A stretch of 55,593 nucleotides of DNA, taken from Pirellulaceae bacterium (GTDB lineage Bacteria > Planctomycetota > Planctomycetia > Pirellulales > Pirellulaceae). A model generated the notes under the pieces. It ran no database searches and was not told the DNA's origin. It saw nothing but the letters and a program-made list of their open reading frames with translations. The DNA is taken from assembly GCA_020852965.1 (NCBI GenBank), contig JADYZV010000098.1:1-55593 (forward strand). Reading direction: 5' to 3'. Each line of letters opens with the position of its first letter. The first letter of the stretch is position 1. The position numbers and the translations under genes were made by a program. Of the stretch, positions 9,318 through 18,700 are shown piece after piece.

Positions 9318-11057
9318 TCATGATCGGATGGGTGTGCGCAATTGTTCATCGATGCGGCTGTGCAAATCGGCGACTTTGGAAACGAGGCTCGGATAACGCT
9401 CAGCCAGGAATTGCAAGGCCGCTTTGAAACGCTCGGCAACTCTCACTGCCTCGTCTGGGCTCCGGTGGCGATAGTCGACGAACGCAGCATTGAGCGTTTT
9501 GATATCTGCCGCTGGTGCCGACTGACGTTGCAGGTCGCCGACAATCTCCGCCAATAGGAAGGCCAATTGCAAGTGACCGTCGGCATCACCCGGCAAGGGC
9601 TCGTCGGCTGCACTGCCCGACCAAGCCGACGCGAACTCGTCGGAGTCTAGGCCAGCGTCTGCCTTGTCGTGTGCGACCACCTCGCTGTCGCCAGAAATGC
9701 TCTGTGCGGACTGACCCACGGGAGCCATTGCTTCTTCTGGGCTACACTCTTCGTCGTCACCGCACTCAAACTCCGACTCGTCTACAAATTCGGCTTGCAT
9801 CTCTTGCCACTGCTCGCGCGTGGCGCACATCGAAAAGGCGAATTCTTCATCCAGTTCGAGATGGTGTCCATCAACGCCCATGAAGGCGACTCCGAACATG
9901 CCTTCGGCCATCATAATGCAAAGCGGGCAGTCGCAGTCGAGCACATGTTCTGCAGGGGCGGCCTGGCTCATCCCCTCGATCGTCACTCCAACCCCCTGCG
10001 GCACGCGTCGCCGACAGCACTCGATGGAAAAGCTAGGCGACGCGCCCCCTTCGAAGGGACTCGCCATCCACATCGCTTCGACCTCGCGCAAGAACGCTAC
10101 AAGCTCTGAAAGCGTGCTCTCCAGCCCTCGTTGGGCGTGCCGATCCCCTTGGGCAATGCACCACATCCACCCGGCGTCGATCAGCTCGCGACACAGATCG
10201 AAATAGAACACCATCTCTTCGCGGCCCATCGGTGCCGTGTCGAAGTCGGCACCGCTATCGGGAAGTGCGATCATCTGTTTCGTATAGTTAAAACGTTGTT
10301 GCTGTCCCTCGATAATCCGGTCGATCCAATCCACCGCCCCATGCAGCAATTGCCGAGGCTTGCGTCCGTCGAGATCGGGTCTCCCAGTCATCAACCACTG
10401 GCGATGCACGGCCACCGTGAATGGGTAGCGAGCTCGTTCGTCGGTCGCCGCCTTCTTTGTCCTCCATAGAGAGCTCTCTACTGCTGCCAAGATACGCTTG
10501 GCCAGATCGTTCAAGAGCGCGTCGCCGTAGAGTACTTTTCGATCGACGTGTGGCTTGTCGATGGGCGTACTGCGTGGCTGGCACACCGCGCTGACGGGGA
10601 CTTGTTCCAGCATTTCCCACCACGGCGGCAGATGGATAAACAGCGGGCAACTCGGTGAGTCCTCGCCCGCAGCACACATGTCGTAGGCTGGATCGCGCCC
10701 GATCAACGACATCGCGGGAGCAGTTAGCACTCGTTTTTGTACCAGGTCGAACACGATCCATTGGTCGCGGGATTCGAGTGCACCGAACGCCGTGGCCGAG
10801 TCAACTAAGGTCAGCGGTAGGCTGCTTGGGAATTCACATACCACCGGCGAACGGTAACGCGGCCAGTAGTCGAGCGCCTCCTCCCACGAGCTCGGGTCCT
10901 CCGACATCAGCCCCAGCAGCGTCAAGCCCGTATCGCTGTCGAGCCGTTCAGCCAGTCTAGTACCGCTAGCATCGATGACCACCATCGTCCATAGTTCTGC
11001 CTCACCGTTGGCGTTGTCCGGTAAAAGCGAGTTCTCGCGAACCGTGTTTTCGTTCAT
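9318..11057 (-). CDS. Unrecognised 579-aa acidic protein with a CxCxxC motif
   Basis: I do not recognise this protein. It has no signal peptide or membrane segment, so it is probably cytoplasmic. It begins with a 150-residue alpha/beta part (ELWTMVVIDASGTRLAERL), followed by a helical middle with many Trp residues. Around residue 400 is VLDCDCPLCIMMAEGMFG, where CDCPLC could bind metal, followed by a HHLELDEEFAFSMC segment. Residues 430-500 are very acidic and probably disordered (ESEFECGDDEECSPEEA), and the last 80 residues are helical. It is flanked by unrelated genes and has its own leader. It is most likely a planctomycete-restricted protein; no function is assigned. Confidence 0.6.
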   Translation of the reverse strand: MNENTVRENSLLPDNANGEAELWTMVVIDASGTRLAERLDSDTGLTLLGLMSEDPSSWEEALDYWPRYRSPVVCEFPSSLPLTLVDSATAFGALESRDQWIVFDLVQKRVLTAPAMSLIGRDPAYDMCAAGEDSPSCPLFIHLPPWWEMLEQVPVSAVCQPRSTPIDKPHVDRKVLYGDALLNDLAKRILAAVESSLWRTKKAATDERARYPFTVAVHRQWLMTGRPDLDGRKPRQLLHGAVDWIDRIIEGQQQRFNYTKQMIALPDSGADFDTAPMGREEMVFYFDLCRELIDAGWMWCIAQGDRHAQRGLESTLSELVAFLREVEAMWMASPFEGGASPSFSIECCRRRVPQGVGVTIEGMSQAAPAEHVLDCDCPLCIMMAEGMFGVAFMGVDGHHLELDEEFAFSMCATREQWQEMQAEFVDESEFECGDDEECSPEEAMAPVGQSAQSISGDSEVVAHDKADAGLDSDEFASAWSGSAADEPLPGDADGHLQLAFLLAEIVGDLQRQSAPAADIKTLNAAFVDYRHRSPDEAVRVAERFKAALQFLAERYPSLVSKVADLHSRIDEQLRTPIRS

Positions 11058-11209
11058 CGTTAGAGTCCTTTGGGAATTAGATCAAGTGAACTCCTATATA
11101 GACGTAGATGGACCTAGTTTCCTTACAGATAATACGTGCATTTCGCAAATTTTGTTGAAAATCGTCTTGGATTTACTCGAACGGGTGAATATGAGAACCG
11201 TGCTCTCAG

Positions 11210-11517
11210 CTATTCATCACTGATGACGTCGCGTTCATCAAAGATTCGTGCGCTATGAAACACAGCGAGAATGTCGATTCTCAGATCGGAAACACGATAG
11301 ATGATGCGGTAGATGCCTTGGAGTACCTGACGCAAGTCCTCACGTCGAACCTCGGGCACAACTTCTCCAGAAAAAGGGTATTGTCTCAATCGACCAACGG
11401 AAATTCGCAATTTTCGCACATACGCAGATGCAGTGAAGGTGCATCTCGCGCGATGTGAGCGCGAATCGCTCGCAAATCCTCACGTGACTGCCGTGTCCAG
11501 TAGATACTACTGGGCAT
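11210..11517 (-). pseudogene. parE/relE-family toxin gene broken by a 1-nt frameshift
   Basis: Two frames together give a complete ParE-like toxin. From the ATG at 11517 the first frame reads MPSSIYWTRQSREDLRAIRA followed by HIARDAP. At about 11435-11440 the reading must slip by one base to continue FTASAYVRKLRISVGRLRQ, followed by the typical YRIIYRVSDLRIDILAVFHSAR core. The sequence has CCTTC where CCTTTC would restore the frame, so one T is missing in a short T run. The start overlaps the upstream antitoxin gene by 11 nt, as in functional parDE pairs. The gene is either inactivated in this strain or carries a sequencing error. The downstream part alone could start at a GTG (11419) but lacks the N-terminal helix. 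Confidence 0.8.
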
Positions 11518-11692
11518 CTTCAGCCTCAAGCTCATCCATGAATGCGTCATGTTCCATCACGTCGCCAGCGTCGGCTTGGGCGATACCAAGTTCGATCTTG
11601 CAAAGTAGGTAATGACGATCGATGACTTCGTCGAGCGAAACATGATCATCGAGCGTTTGAATCAGCGAAATAGCCTTTTCTTTGGTTGTCAC
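11507..11692 (-). CDS. Antitoxin of the broken parE pair
   Basis: A 61-aa protein with a GTG start. The layout ISLIQTLDDHVSLDEVIDRH, then IELGIAQADAGDVMEHDAFM, is that of the short acidic antitoxins found next to ParE/RelE toxins (pattern LixxLpddxsLdxIxxxLxxxxKIexGlxdxxxGxvixHexxm). These neutralise the toxin by direct binding, and usually repress their own promoter only weakly or with the toxin. Its 3' end overlaps the toxin start by 11 nt. The antitoxin looks intact although its partner is frameshifted. Confidence 0.68.
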   Translation of the reverse strand: MTTKEKAISLIQTLDDHVSLDEVIDRHYLLCKIELGIAQADAGDVMEHDAFMDELEAEDAQ

Positions 11693-11887
11693 AGCCGGCC
11701 CTTTGATTTATTACTTACGACACAAGGATTTGCCAACACTAGTGGCGAGCGCAGCCAAGGACGAAGTAGTCCCGGATTGTACCAATGACGATCGGTGTTG
11801 CCAACGAAATTCCGTTGAGAGGAGTGAATTGCCCATGGAAACTACCCGATGAAAACTGTGCTACGACCGTTCTTCCGCTGCAGGCGA
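11693..11887. other. Spacer between two toxin-antitoxin modules
   Basis: About 195 nt between the hicB stop and the parE-type antitoxin start. It should contain the promoter of the second module, but no clear -35/-10 pair or palindrome is evident to me. Confidence 0.3.
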
Positions 11888-12100
11888 TTACGCCTCGATG
11901 TACTCTGCAATCGAAGTTGGTGGCGGTATGGCGATGCCATCTTCACGCATGCCGTCAAGGTGCATACGGATGGCATCACGCATGCGTTCCTCGACTTCGG
12001 TTTGCGTCGAGCCAGTTGCAACGCAGCCGGGAAGGTCAGGAGTAAACGCAGAAAAGTTGTTGGGCATCTTTTCGATGACAATTAAATACTTGGTTTGCAT
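11888..12100 (-). CDS. hicB: HicB antitoxin
   Basis: A 70-aa HicB-type antitoxin. The RNase-H-like HicB fold is recognisable in YLIVIEKMPNNFSAFTPDLP followed by GCVATGSTQTEVEERMRDAI and the final PPPTSIAEYIEA. It lacks a separate C-terminal HTH or RHH domain, so it belongs to the short HicB class. It is the second gene of the module, 4 nt after hicA. It would bind and block HicA and, as a complex, may regulate the operon. Confidence 0.88.
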   Translation of the reverse strand: MQTKYLIVIEKMPNNFSAFTPDLPGCVATGSTQTEVEERMRDAIRMHLDGMREDGIAIPPPTSIAEYIEA

Positions 12101-12104
12101 GGTT

Positions 12105-12293
12105 CTAGTCTTTCAGTCCAGCTTGACGCAAGATGCTATTGAGCGTCCCAGGAGCAATGTCATCCTTTGGATGACCAGCAATCGTCACACGTCCAGGTTT
12201 GGTCGGATGTTTGAATTGGCGATGGCTGCCTTTTTGTGTGGCCATTACCCAACCATCACCTTCAATTATACGCTGAACTTCACGAACAGTCAT
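12105..12293 (-). CDS. hicA: HicA toxin (mRNA interferase)
   Basis: A 62-aa HicA toxin with a double-stranded-RNA-binding-like fold, which cleaves mRNA on ribosomes. The conserved GSHRQFKHP contains the catalytic His, and the flanking VREVQRIIEGDGW and VTIAGHPKDDIAPGTLNSIL are typical. Length and order (hicA before hicB) match the usual module. The start ATG is unambiguous. Nothing indicates inactivation. Confidence 0.9.
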   Translation of the reverse strand: MTVREVQRIIEGDGWVMATQKGSHRQFKHPTKPGRVTIAGHPKDDIAPGTLNSILRQAGLKD

Positions 12294-12513
12294 GAATTAC
12301 CAATGCTGCTTGTGGACGAGTAAACGTATCATTCTGCCAGCTATTATGCTGCCTTGAGTCGAGCTCGGTTATAGGCAGAATCATGGTTGGCAGAATGATA
12401 GGGCATTTCGGAGTGTGGCGAGAAGCGTTTGGTTTCATAGCTTTTTCGCTCGGCCCATTTACCCCTTACCCCCAGCCACCCTCCCCAGAACACTGAGGCG
12501 AGGGGAGCCAGGA

Positions 12514-12729
12514 CTAATGGGTGTCGTGGAAGCCGGGTTTCTTGGGAGAGAGGCTGCCGAGTTGTACCAACGGCAAATCTCTGGCACTGCTGCACGTCTT
12601 GCTCGAGGGACAAGTACCGCAGCCACGCGAATCAGGGCGTGTCACAAACAACACGACTAGACGCAGCAAGTAGACGGCTGCCATGGCGACAATCGCTAGA
12701 GATAAAACGGTTTGCCAATCTGTGTTCAT
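12514..12729 (-). CDS. FeoB-associated Cys-rich membrane protein
   Basis: A 71-aa protein beginning MNTDWQTVLSLAIVAMAAVY. One membrane helix (about 6-28) is followed by a short cytoplasmic tail with GCGTCPSSKTC, the Cys-x2-Cys-x5-Cys pattern of small FeoB-associated proteins. Its ATG overlaps the feoB stop codon (ATGA), which shows translational coupling. A longer frame upstream is open but reads through the feoB end and is not needed. It probably assists FeoB in the way FeoC does, but the mechanism is not established. Confidence 0.75.
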   Translation of the reverse strand: MNTDWQTVLSLAIVAMAAVYLLRLVVLFVTRPDSRGCGTCPSSKTCSSARDLPLVQLGSLSPKKPGFHDTH

Positions 12730-15020
12730 GCCATTGCTCCCAATATCAGTGTACCCACTTGATAGGTCAGCAGCGCAGCAACATAAGCCAGCGCGGTCAT
12801 GTAGAAAAATGTAAATACCGGCCAGCGCCAAGAGTTGGTCTCGCGTTTAATCACCATCAACGTGGCCGCGCACTGGGCGCACAGGGCAAAGAAGACCATG
12901 ATCGACAGGGCGACCGGCAACGTATAAACGGGGCGACCATCGGGCCAGCGACTGCGGACAATGGCGGCTCGCAGCCCTTCGTCCTCTTCACCAACGTCCC
13001 CTCCCAGCGAATAGATCGTCCCCAACGTAGCGATGATCACCTCACGGGCAGGAAACGAAGCGATGACACCGACGCCGATCTTCCAGTCCCAACCGAGCGG
13101 TTTCACCACGGGCTCGATCAGCTTGCCCGACCGCCCCAGCAAGCTCTGTTCAATAAGCTGGCCACTGAGCTGCCGCCGCTGGGCGGTCAATACTTCCAGG
13201 GGCAAACCATCTAGGGGCAAACCATCGAGCGATTTCTCTGTCGAAGCGTCTGCTTCCGCAGACTCTGCGGCTTGAGCTTGAGCTTGTTCAATCTTCCGAG
13301 TGAGTTCATTCAGCGGTCGGTGATCGCCGGGGAAATAACCAGCCGCCCAAACCAATACGGCCGTGCAAAAGATCAACGTGCCAGCCCGCGTCAAAAACGC
13401 TTCGGCTCGCTCCCAGACACGATAGAACACCACACGCGGCGAGGGGACTTTGTAACTCGGCAACTCCATCACAAACGGTGGCACGTCACCTGGAAAGAAG
13501 AACTTCTTCAGCAGCCAGGCCACCGGGACAGCGACCGCCAAGCCGACTAGGTGCATGGCAAACAACACGCTCCCTTGCAGCCCAATCCAACCGCCGAGCC
13601 AACTGACTTGTGGCACAAAGGCGGTCACCAGCAAAACATAAACCGGCAATCGCGCTGAGCAGCTCATTAGCGGGGCGATCAGGATGGTGACCATGCGATC
13701 GCGCCGATCTTCAATCACGCGCGTGGCCATGATACCCGGTACCGCACAGGCAAACGAGGACATCAACGGTAAAAACGACTTGCCGCTCAAGCCGAGCTTG
13801 GTCATTAACTTGTCCATCACAAAGGCGGCGCGCGCCATGTAGCCGCAGTCTTCGAGCAGCCCAATAAAGAAGAACAACATTAAGATCTGAGGCAAAAAGA
13901 CGATTACCGAGCCGACACCCGCAATGATTCCGTCGTTGACCAAACTGCGCAGGGTGCCCGGCGCAAGCAGGCTCTCGACGCCCGATACCAACCAGCTTTG
14001 CAAACTGCCGGTGATCCAATCCATGGCCCACACCGTTCCCGAGGTAATGGCTTGGAAAATGGCAAACATGATCAAGCCAAACATCAGAAAACCCCACACG
14101 CGATGGGTTAGCACTTGATCGATGCGATCGGAGAGCGATCTGGACTGTTCGTCGGGGACCGACGCAATGCCGGCCAATTGCGAACGAATCCACTTGTAGC
14201 GCTCCCGCGTCTCGAGGGCGGGAACCTTTTGGCCGGCAACGGCCAGTCGCTCACGTATTTGGGCCAGCCGCGCGGGAAGCTCACTCAGCTTGGGACGCCG
14301 CGCAAGCTCGCTGGCGTGCGCCCCACCGATGTCGAAGATTAAACGCTCGACCAGGAACGGTTGCAGCTCGATATCAGCGGTCTCGCGCAGCCACTGCGAG
14401 AGCTCATTTACTTCACCTTCCAGGATGGGTGGAAAGAGCGATGCAGCGGTCGCGTGCGGTTCGCCTGCGACTTGGCGAATCATCTTTTTCGCCTCGTCAA
14501 TTCCCTGACTACGGCTGGCCGAGACAGCTACTACGCGCACGCCCAACCGCCGCGAAAGCTCGTCCACCTCAATGGTTCGCCCCTCCGCTTGCATGCGATC
14601 CCACATGTTGAGCACCAGCACGATCGGTCGATTCAATTGCCGAAGCTGCGTGAACAGATACAGGTTGCGTTCGAGGTTGGTGGCATCGACGATGGCGACG
14701 ATAACATCGACGTGAGCCACGTCAGCTTGGCGCCCCAGCAGCACGTCGACCGATACCATTTCGTCAGGCGTACGAGCAGACAGGCTATAGGTACCGGGGA
14801 GATCGACGACGGTCACCGTGCCCTGTGAGTCGCGATACTTGCCGATCTTCTTTTCGACGGTAACTCCTGGATAGTTGCCAATTCGCGCGGGAACTCCACA
14901 CAAGGCGCTGAAGAAAGTGCTCTTGCCCGTGTTGGGATTTCCTACCAAGGCCACGGTGAACTTGGCCGCCGGTGAGGAGACTTGGCGCTCGATCGAAGAG
15001 GCGGGGATAGTGGAATCCAT
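12726..15020 (-). CDS. feoB: Ferrous iron transporter FeoB
   Basis: A 764-aa inner-membrane Fe(II) transporter. The N-terminal G domain shows G1 GNPNTGKST (about 27-35), G2 YPGVT, G3 DLPGT, G4 NMWD and G5 SAS, followed by a helical GDI-like spacer. The polytopic part starts near residue 310 and contains the gate repeats (PLMSSFACAVPGIMATR; SFPAREVIIATLGTIYSLGG). A hydrophilic insert near residues 560-600 (KIEQAQAQAAESAEADASTE) is longer than in E. coli FeoB. It lies downstream of two feoA genes and overlaps the small Cys-rich gene by 4 nt. Confidence 0.95.
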   Translation of the reverse strand: MDSTIPASSIERQVSSPAAKFTVALVGNPNTGKSTFFSALCGVPARIGNYPGVTVEKKIGKYRDSQGTVTVVDLPGTYSLSARTPDEMVSVDVLLGRQADVAHVDVIVAIVDATNLERNLYLFTQLRQLNRPIVLVLNMWDRMQAEGRTIEVDELSRRLGVRVVAVSASRSQGIDEAKKMIRQVAGEPHATAASLFPPILEGEVNELSQWLRETADIELQPFLVERLIFDIGGAHASELARRPKLSELPARLAQIRERLAVAGQKVPALETRERYKWIRSQLAGIASVPDEQSRSLSDRIDQVLTHRVWGFLMFGLIMFAIFQAITSGTVWAMDWITGSLQSWLVSGVESLLAPGTLRSLVNDGIIAGVGSVIVFLPQILMLFFFIGLLEDCGYMARAAFVMDKLMTKLGLSGKSFLPLMSSFACAVPGIMATRVIEDRRDRMVTILIAPLMSCSARLPVYVLLVTAFVPQVSWLGGWIGLQGSVLFAMHLVGLAVAVPVAWLLKKFFFPGDVPPFVMELPSYKVPSPRVVFYRVWERAEAFLTRAGTLIFCTAVLVWAAGYFPGDHRPLNELTRKIEQAQAQAAESAEADASTEKSLDGLPLDGLPLEVLTAQRRQLSGQLIEQSLLGRSGKLIEPVVKPLGWDWKIGVGVIASFPAREVIIATLGTIYSLGGDVGEEDEGLRAAIVRSRWPDGRPVYTLPVALSIMVFFALCAQCAATLMVIKRETNSWRWPVFTFFYMTALAYVAALLTYQVGTLILGAMA

Positions 15021-15082
15021 TTATTTTGGTGAGCTCGTTTGAGAGCGGGTTAGCACGTTGGTTATCGGTGGAGACCACCGAG

Positions 15083-15343
15083 CTACGTTACGTCGCTTGC
15101 CTTCTGAGCTTGTACTCGAACGCGAGCCGCTTCGAGCTTGCGCAGGGAAAGTTTGTAACCGCGAATGGAAAGCTCGATTGGATCTCCCAAGGGAGCGCGA
15201 CCGACGACGCGCACCGTTTCTCCGTCAGTGAGACCCATCTCCATCAATCGCACCGCGATTGCATCGTCGCCTATCACTTCAGAAATGGTGGCTGTTTGGC
15301 CGGGTGCGATGTCAGCCAGAGTGAGCAGAGTGGGCGAGGACAT
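15083..15343 (-). CDS. feoA: FeoA-domain protein
   Basis: An 86-aa cytoplasmic SH3-like FeoA protein. The core reads TLADIAPGQTATISEVIGDD, then VRLMEMGLTDGETVRVVGRA and a final IRGYKLSLRKLEAARVRV. FeoA binds FeoB and modulates its GTPase. The gene lies between the second feoA and feoB, with 62 nt to feoB. Confidence 0.9.
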   Translation of the reverse strand: MSSPTLLTLADIAPGQTATISEVIGDDAIAVRLMEMGLTDGETVRVVGRAPLGDPIELSIRGYKLSLRKLEAARVRVQAQKASDVT

Positions 15344-15370
15344 AAAAGCGAAACCTTTACTCCGAAACCC

Positions 15371-15625
15371 CTACGCTGGCACGGCGGCAGCGACCAGTAC
15401 TTCCAGGTCTTGGGCGAGGCGAATACTCAATCGCTTACCATCGAGAGCTAGTAAACAGGGGGTTCCAGGACGCACCATGCGAATATTGGCACCCACCCGC
15501 AGACCCATTTCGGCCAATCGGTGAACTTGCGATTCATTGCCGATCAACTCGACAATACTGGCTTCTTCGCCTGCCTGTAGCAAATCCAGTGGGAGAATTT
15601 CTTCTGCGATTCCGCGAGCGATCAT
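15371..15625 (-). CDS. feoA: Second FeoA-domain protein, first gene of the feo operon
   Basis: An 84-aa FeoA-like protein (LDLLQAGEEASIVELIGNES, then VHRLAEMGLRVGANIRMVRP and LLALDGKRLSIRLAQDLEVL). The frame is open to 15667, but the start MIARGIAEEI at 15625 is preferred because the longer N-terminus would be encoded by the 17-bp palindrome at 15645-15661, which looks like an operator. Two tandem FeoA proteins before FeoB are common and may form a heteromeric regulator. The gap to the next feoA is 27 nt. Confidence 0.85.
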   Translation of the reverse strand: MIARGIAEEILPLDLLQAGEEASIVELIGNESQVHRLAEMGLRVGANIRMVRPGTPCLLALDGKRLSIRLAQDLEVLVAAAVPA

Positions 15626-15644
15626 TGTACGACTCGTTTTGCAA

Positions 15645-15661
15645 TTGAGACTCAGTGTCAA
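15645..15661. promoter_or_regulatory. 17-bp palindrome at the head of the feo operon (candidate metalloregulator site)
   Basis: TTGAGACTCAGTGTCAA is an interrupted palindrome in which 14 of 17 positions are symmetric (TTGAnACTnAGTnTCAA). It lies 19 nt upstream of the first feoA start. Its position and length suit an operator for an iron-sensing repressor of the Fur or DtxR type, although the bases match neither textbook box closely. Assignment to a regulator is inference. Confidence 0.5.
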
Positions 15662-15744
15662 TAACACTGTTCTATTTATACTCGGAATGATGTCGGATGG
15701 GAATAACAGTATGCAGAAAGTTTACACTGCCCAAAAAGTCGCAC

Positions 15745-18700
15745 CTACCCCTTCGGGGGGAACGGACTTTGCTTCTTCCACATTCGAGAAATATCGTCGA
15801 AGTACGAATACAACACCGGGACGGCCAGCAGAGTCAGCAGCAGCGACATGGTCTGCCCGCCGACCGCCAGTACCGCAATACTGCGTCGCTCCTCAGCTCC
15901 TGGACCATTGGCAATCAGTAGCGGCATCAACCCGGCCACAAAGGAAATGGTGGTCATCAGAATCGGCCGGAGTCGATCGCGGTTGGCTTGTAGGATCGCT
16001 TCCGCGCGCGGCACTCCCTGTGATCGCAGGGCGTTGGTATGGTCGACTTGCAAAATGGCGGCCTTCTTGACCACTCCAAAAAGGACCAGCAAGCCCAGCG
16101 CCGAGTAGACGTTGAGCGTTTCGCCCCCCCAATAGAGACTAATCAGGCCGAATGGAACCGCCAGCGGGAGTGTAAACAATATGACCAGCGGATGGGTCAA
16201 ATGTTCGAATTGCGCCGCCAAAACGATGTACATGAAAACGAACGAGAGCAGGAACGTCCAACGGAATTCTTCCAGTGTTACTTCCAATTCGCGACCACGC
16301 CCGAGCACGCGCGTCTCAAATCCGGGCGGTAAGCCGATTTCTTCAGCGGCGGCATGTAGCGCGGCTAAGCGATCCGACAGTGCATAGCCCGACTCGACGT
16401 TCGCTCGGATGGCCACCATGCGTTGACGGTCGAGTCGATCGATTCGCGCAGGGGCGTTGGCAAAACTGAAGCGGACCACGTTGTCGATACGAGTCAACGG
16501 CGTCCGCCCTGCTAAACCGCGCGCGCCATCGACAGAGCTGCCGAACGAGATCGGTGTCAGTTCGCTGGCGCTTGGATTGCAGCGCACGTAGAGTTGCGAG
16601 ATCGATTCGGCGTCGCGGCGGTCGATACCATCGAGTCGCAATTCGACATCGTAGGCATCATCTACGGTCACATCGCGATAGCGCGACACGCGATCGTCTC
16701 CGCCCACGCCAACGCGTAGCGTGTCGGCGATCTCTTGCACGGAGACACCCAGCGCGGCGGCTCGTTCGCGATCGATAATGGCCAGCATTTCTGGTTTATC
16801 GAGTCGCAACGTGGTGTCGACATCGACGATGCCCGGAATGTCCATGGCTTTCAAGCGCAATTGGCTACTCAACTCGGCCAAGGCTTCAATATCGGGACCG
16901 GTAATGGAGAAATCGATATCGACCGGTGCGCCTTGTCGGAACGAGGTCAGGTTGCGAACCGAGACGCGCAAGTCGGGGAGCCGGCCCACTCGTTTTCTCA
17001 ATTCTCCCATCTTTTGTTGCTGAGTGAAATTCCCTTGCCAAGCTGCGGATGGTTTGCCTGCCAGTAGTCCATGAAATAGGCGTCCGAGCGAAAAGCTGCG
17101 TGTGGCAGCATCGGTCAAACGCACATAGATTTCCCCGCTGTTGACACCACCCACGCCTCGTGAGCCGATGGTAGTCAACGTGAATTCGATACCATCGATC
17201 TTTTGGAGTTCTTGCTCGACGACTTGCATGGCTTGGTCCATCGACGTCAAGCTGGCACCTTCGCGAGCGGAGACACGCATTTCAAATTCCGATTCGTCGA
17301 CGTTGGTCGGAATGTAGTCTTGATTTAGGTTGCGATACAGGGGAACGTTAACTGCGATGACGCCGATGCACAGCAACAACACCAGCCAGCGGAATCGCAT
17401 GGCACCGCGTAGGGAAGCCATGTAGCCGAGTTCAACCAGGTGATACAGCCCGCGACGCGACTTCGCTTCCGAACCTGAGCTGGATTTAGCTGTCTTCAGC
17501 AAACGACTGCACATCATGGGAGTGAGGGTAAAGCTGACTAGCATCGATAGCAGGATGGCTGCCGTCGCGGTCACGCCAAACTCGAACAACATGCGGCCAG
17601 TAACACTCGACAGAAACGACACGGGCAGAAACACAATCACCAGCGAAACCGTCGTTGCCAAAACAGCCAGGCCGATCTCTCGAGTTCCTCGAATGGCAGC
17701 AGTCGTGGGATCCATCCCTTTCTCTTCAATGCAATGAAAAATATTTTCAAGCACGACGATGGCATCGTCGATCACCACGCCGACCATCAACACCAGGGCC
17801 AACATGGTGACGTTATTGAGGGTAAAGCCGAACAGTCCCATGACGGCAAAGGTGGAGATAATCGAAGTTGGAATGGCCACGGAGGCGATCAATGTCGATC
17901 GCCACGACTTCATAAACAGCAGCACGGTCAAGCAGGCCAGGATCGAACCGGAGATCAAATGCCCTTCGATCTCGTGAAGCGCGGCCAAGATATAGCGCGA
18001 TTGATCTTGTATGATGGTGACTTTGACATCTGCGGGGAGCAAGGCGTCGCACCGCTTGAGTCGCTCCTTGATACCAGCCACCACGCGCACGGTGTTTTCT
18101 CCGGCTTGGCGCTGAACGCGCAGGGTAACTGCCGTCTCGCCGTCCAAGCGTGATACCGTGCGTTGCTCCTTGGTCGCATCGACGACTTCTCCCAAGTCGC
18201 TCAGGCGAATTGGGACACCACCCACCGTATCGACCACCAACTGGGGGAAGGAGCGACTATCGGCCACCCGTCCCAGCGTGCGCAATGAACGCTCGCGAAA
18301 ACCTTCATCTACGCGTCCGCCGGGTACCTCGGTATTCTGCCGGGACAGCGCCTCGCGAACTTGCAAAATCGATAGTCCATAAGCGGCGAGCCGATCGGCA
18401 TCCACGCGGACCTGTACTGCGCGATCGGCCGAGCCGGCGATCGAAACCTCCCCCACACCATGCGACGATTCGATAACCCCTTTGACAAAACGATCGGCCA
18501 AGTAAAAAAGCTCGCTCGGTTTGCGCGGCCCGGAGACGGCAAGCGTCATCACGGGCGAAGAATCGAGGTCGCTCTTCTTGACCACCGGCGGATCGACCTC
18601 GGGGGGGAGAAGATTGAGAGCACCGGCAACTGCATCGCGAACATCTTGAACGGCCGCATCGACGTTGCGATCCAGGCCAAAAGTGACGATGACGAAGGAG

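Noticed and set aside
9669-10469. Several plus-strand frames of 100-146 aa opposite the 579-aa gene
   Set aside because: There is no conserved motif, and their composition is that of a complement of a GC-rich gene.
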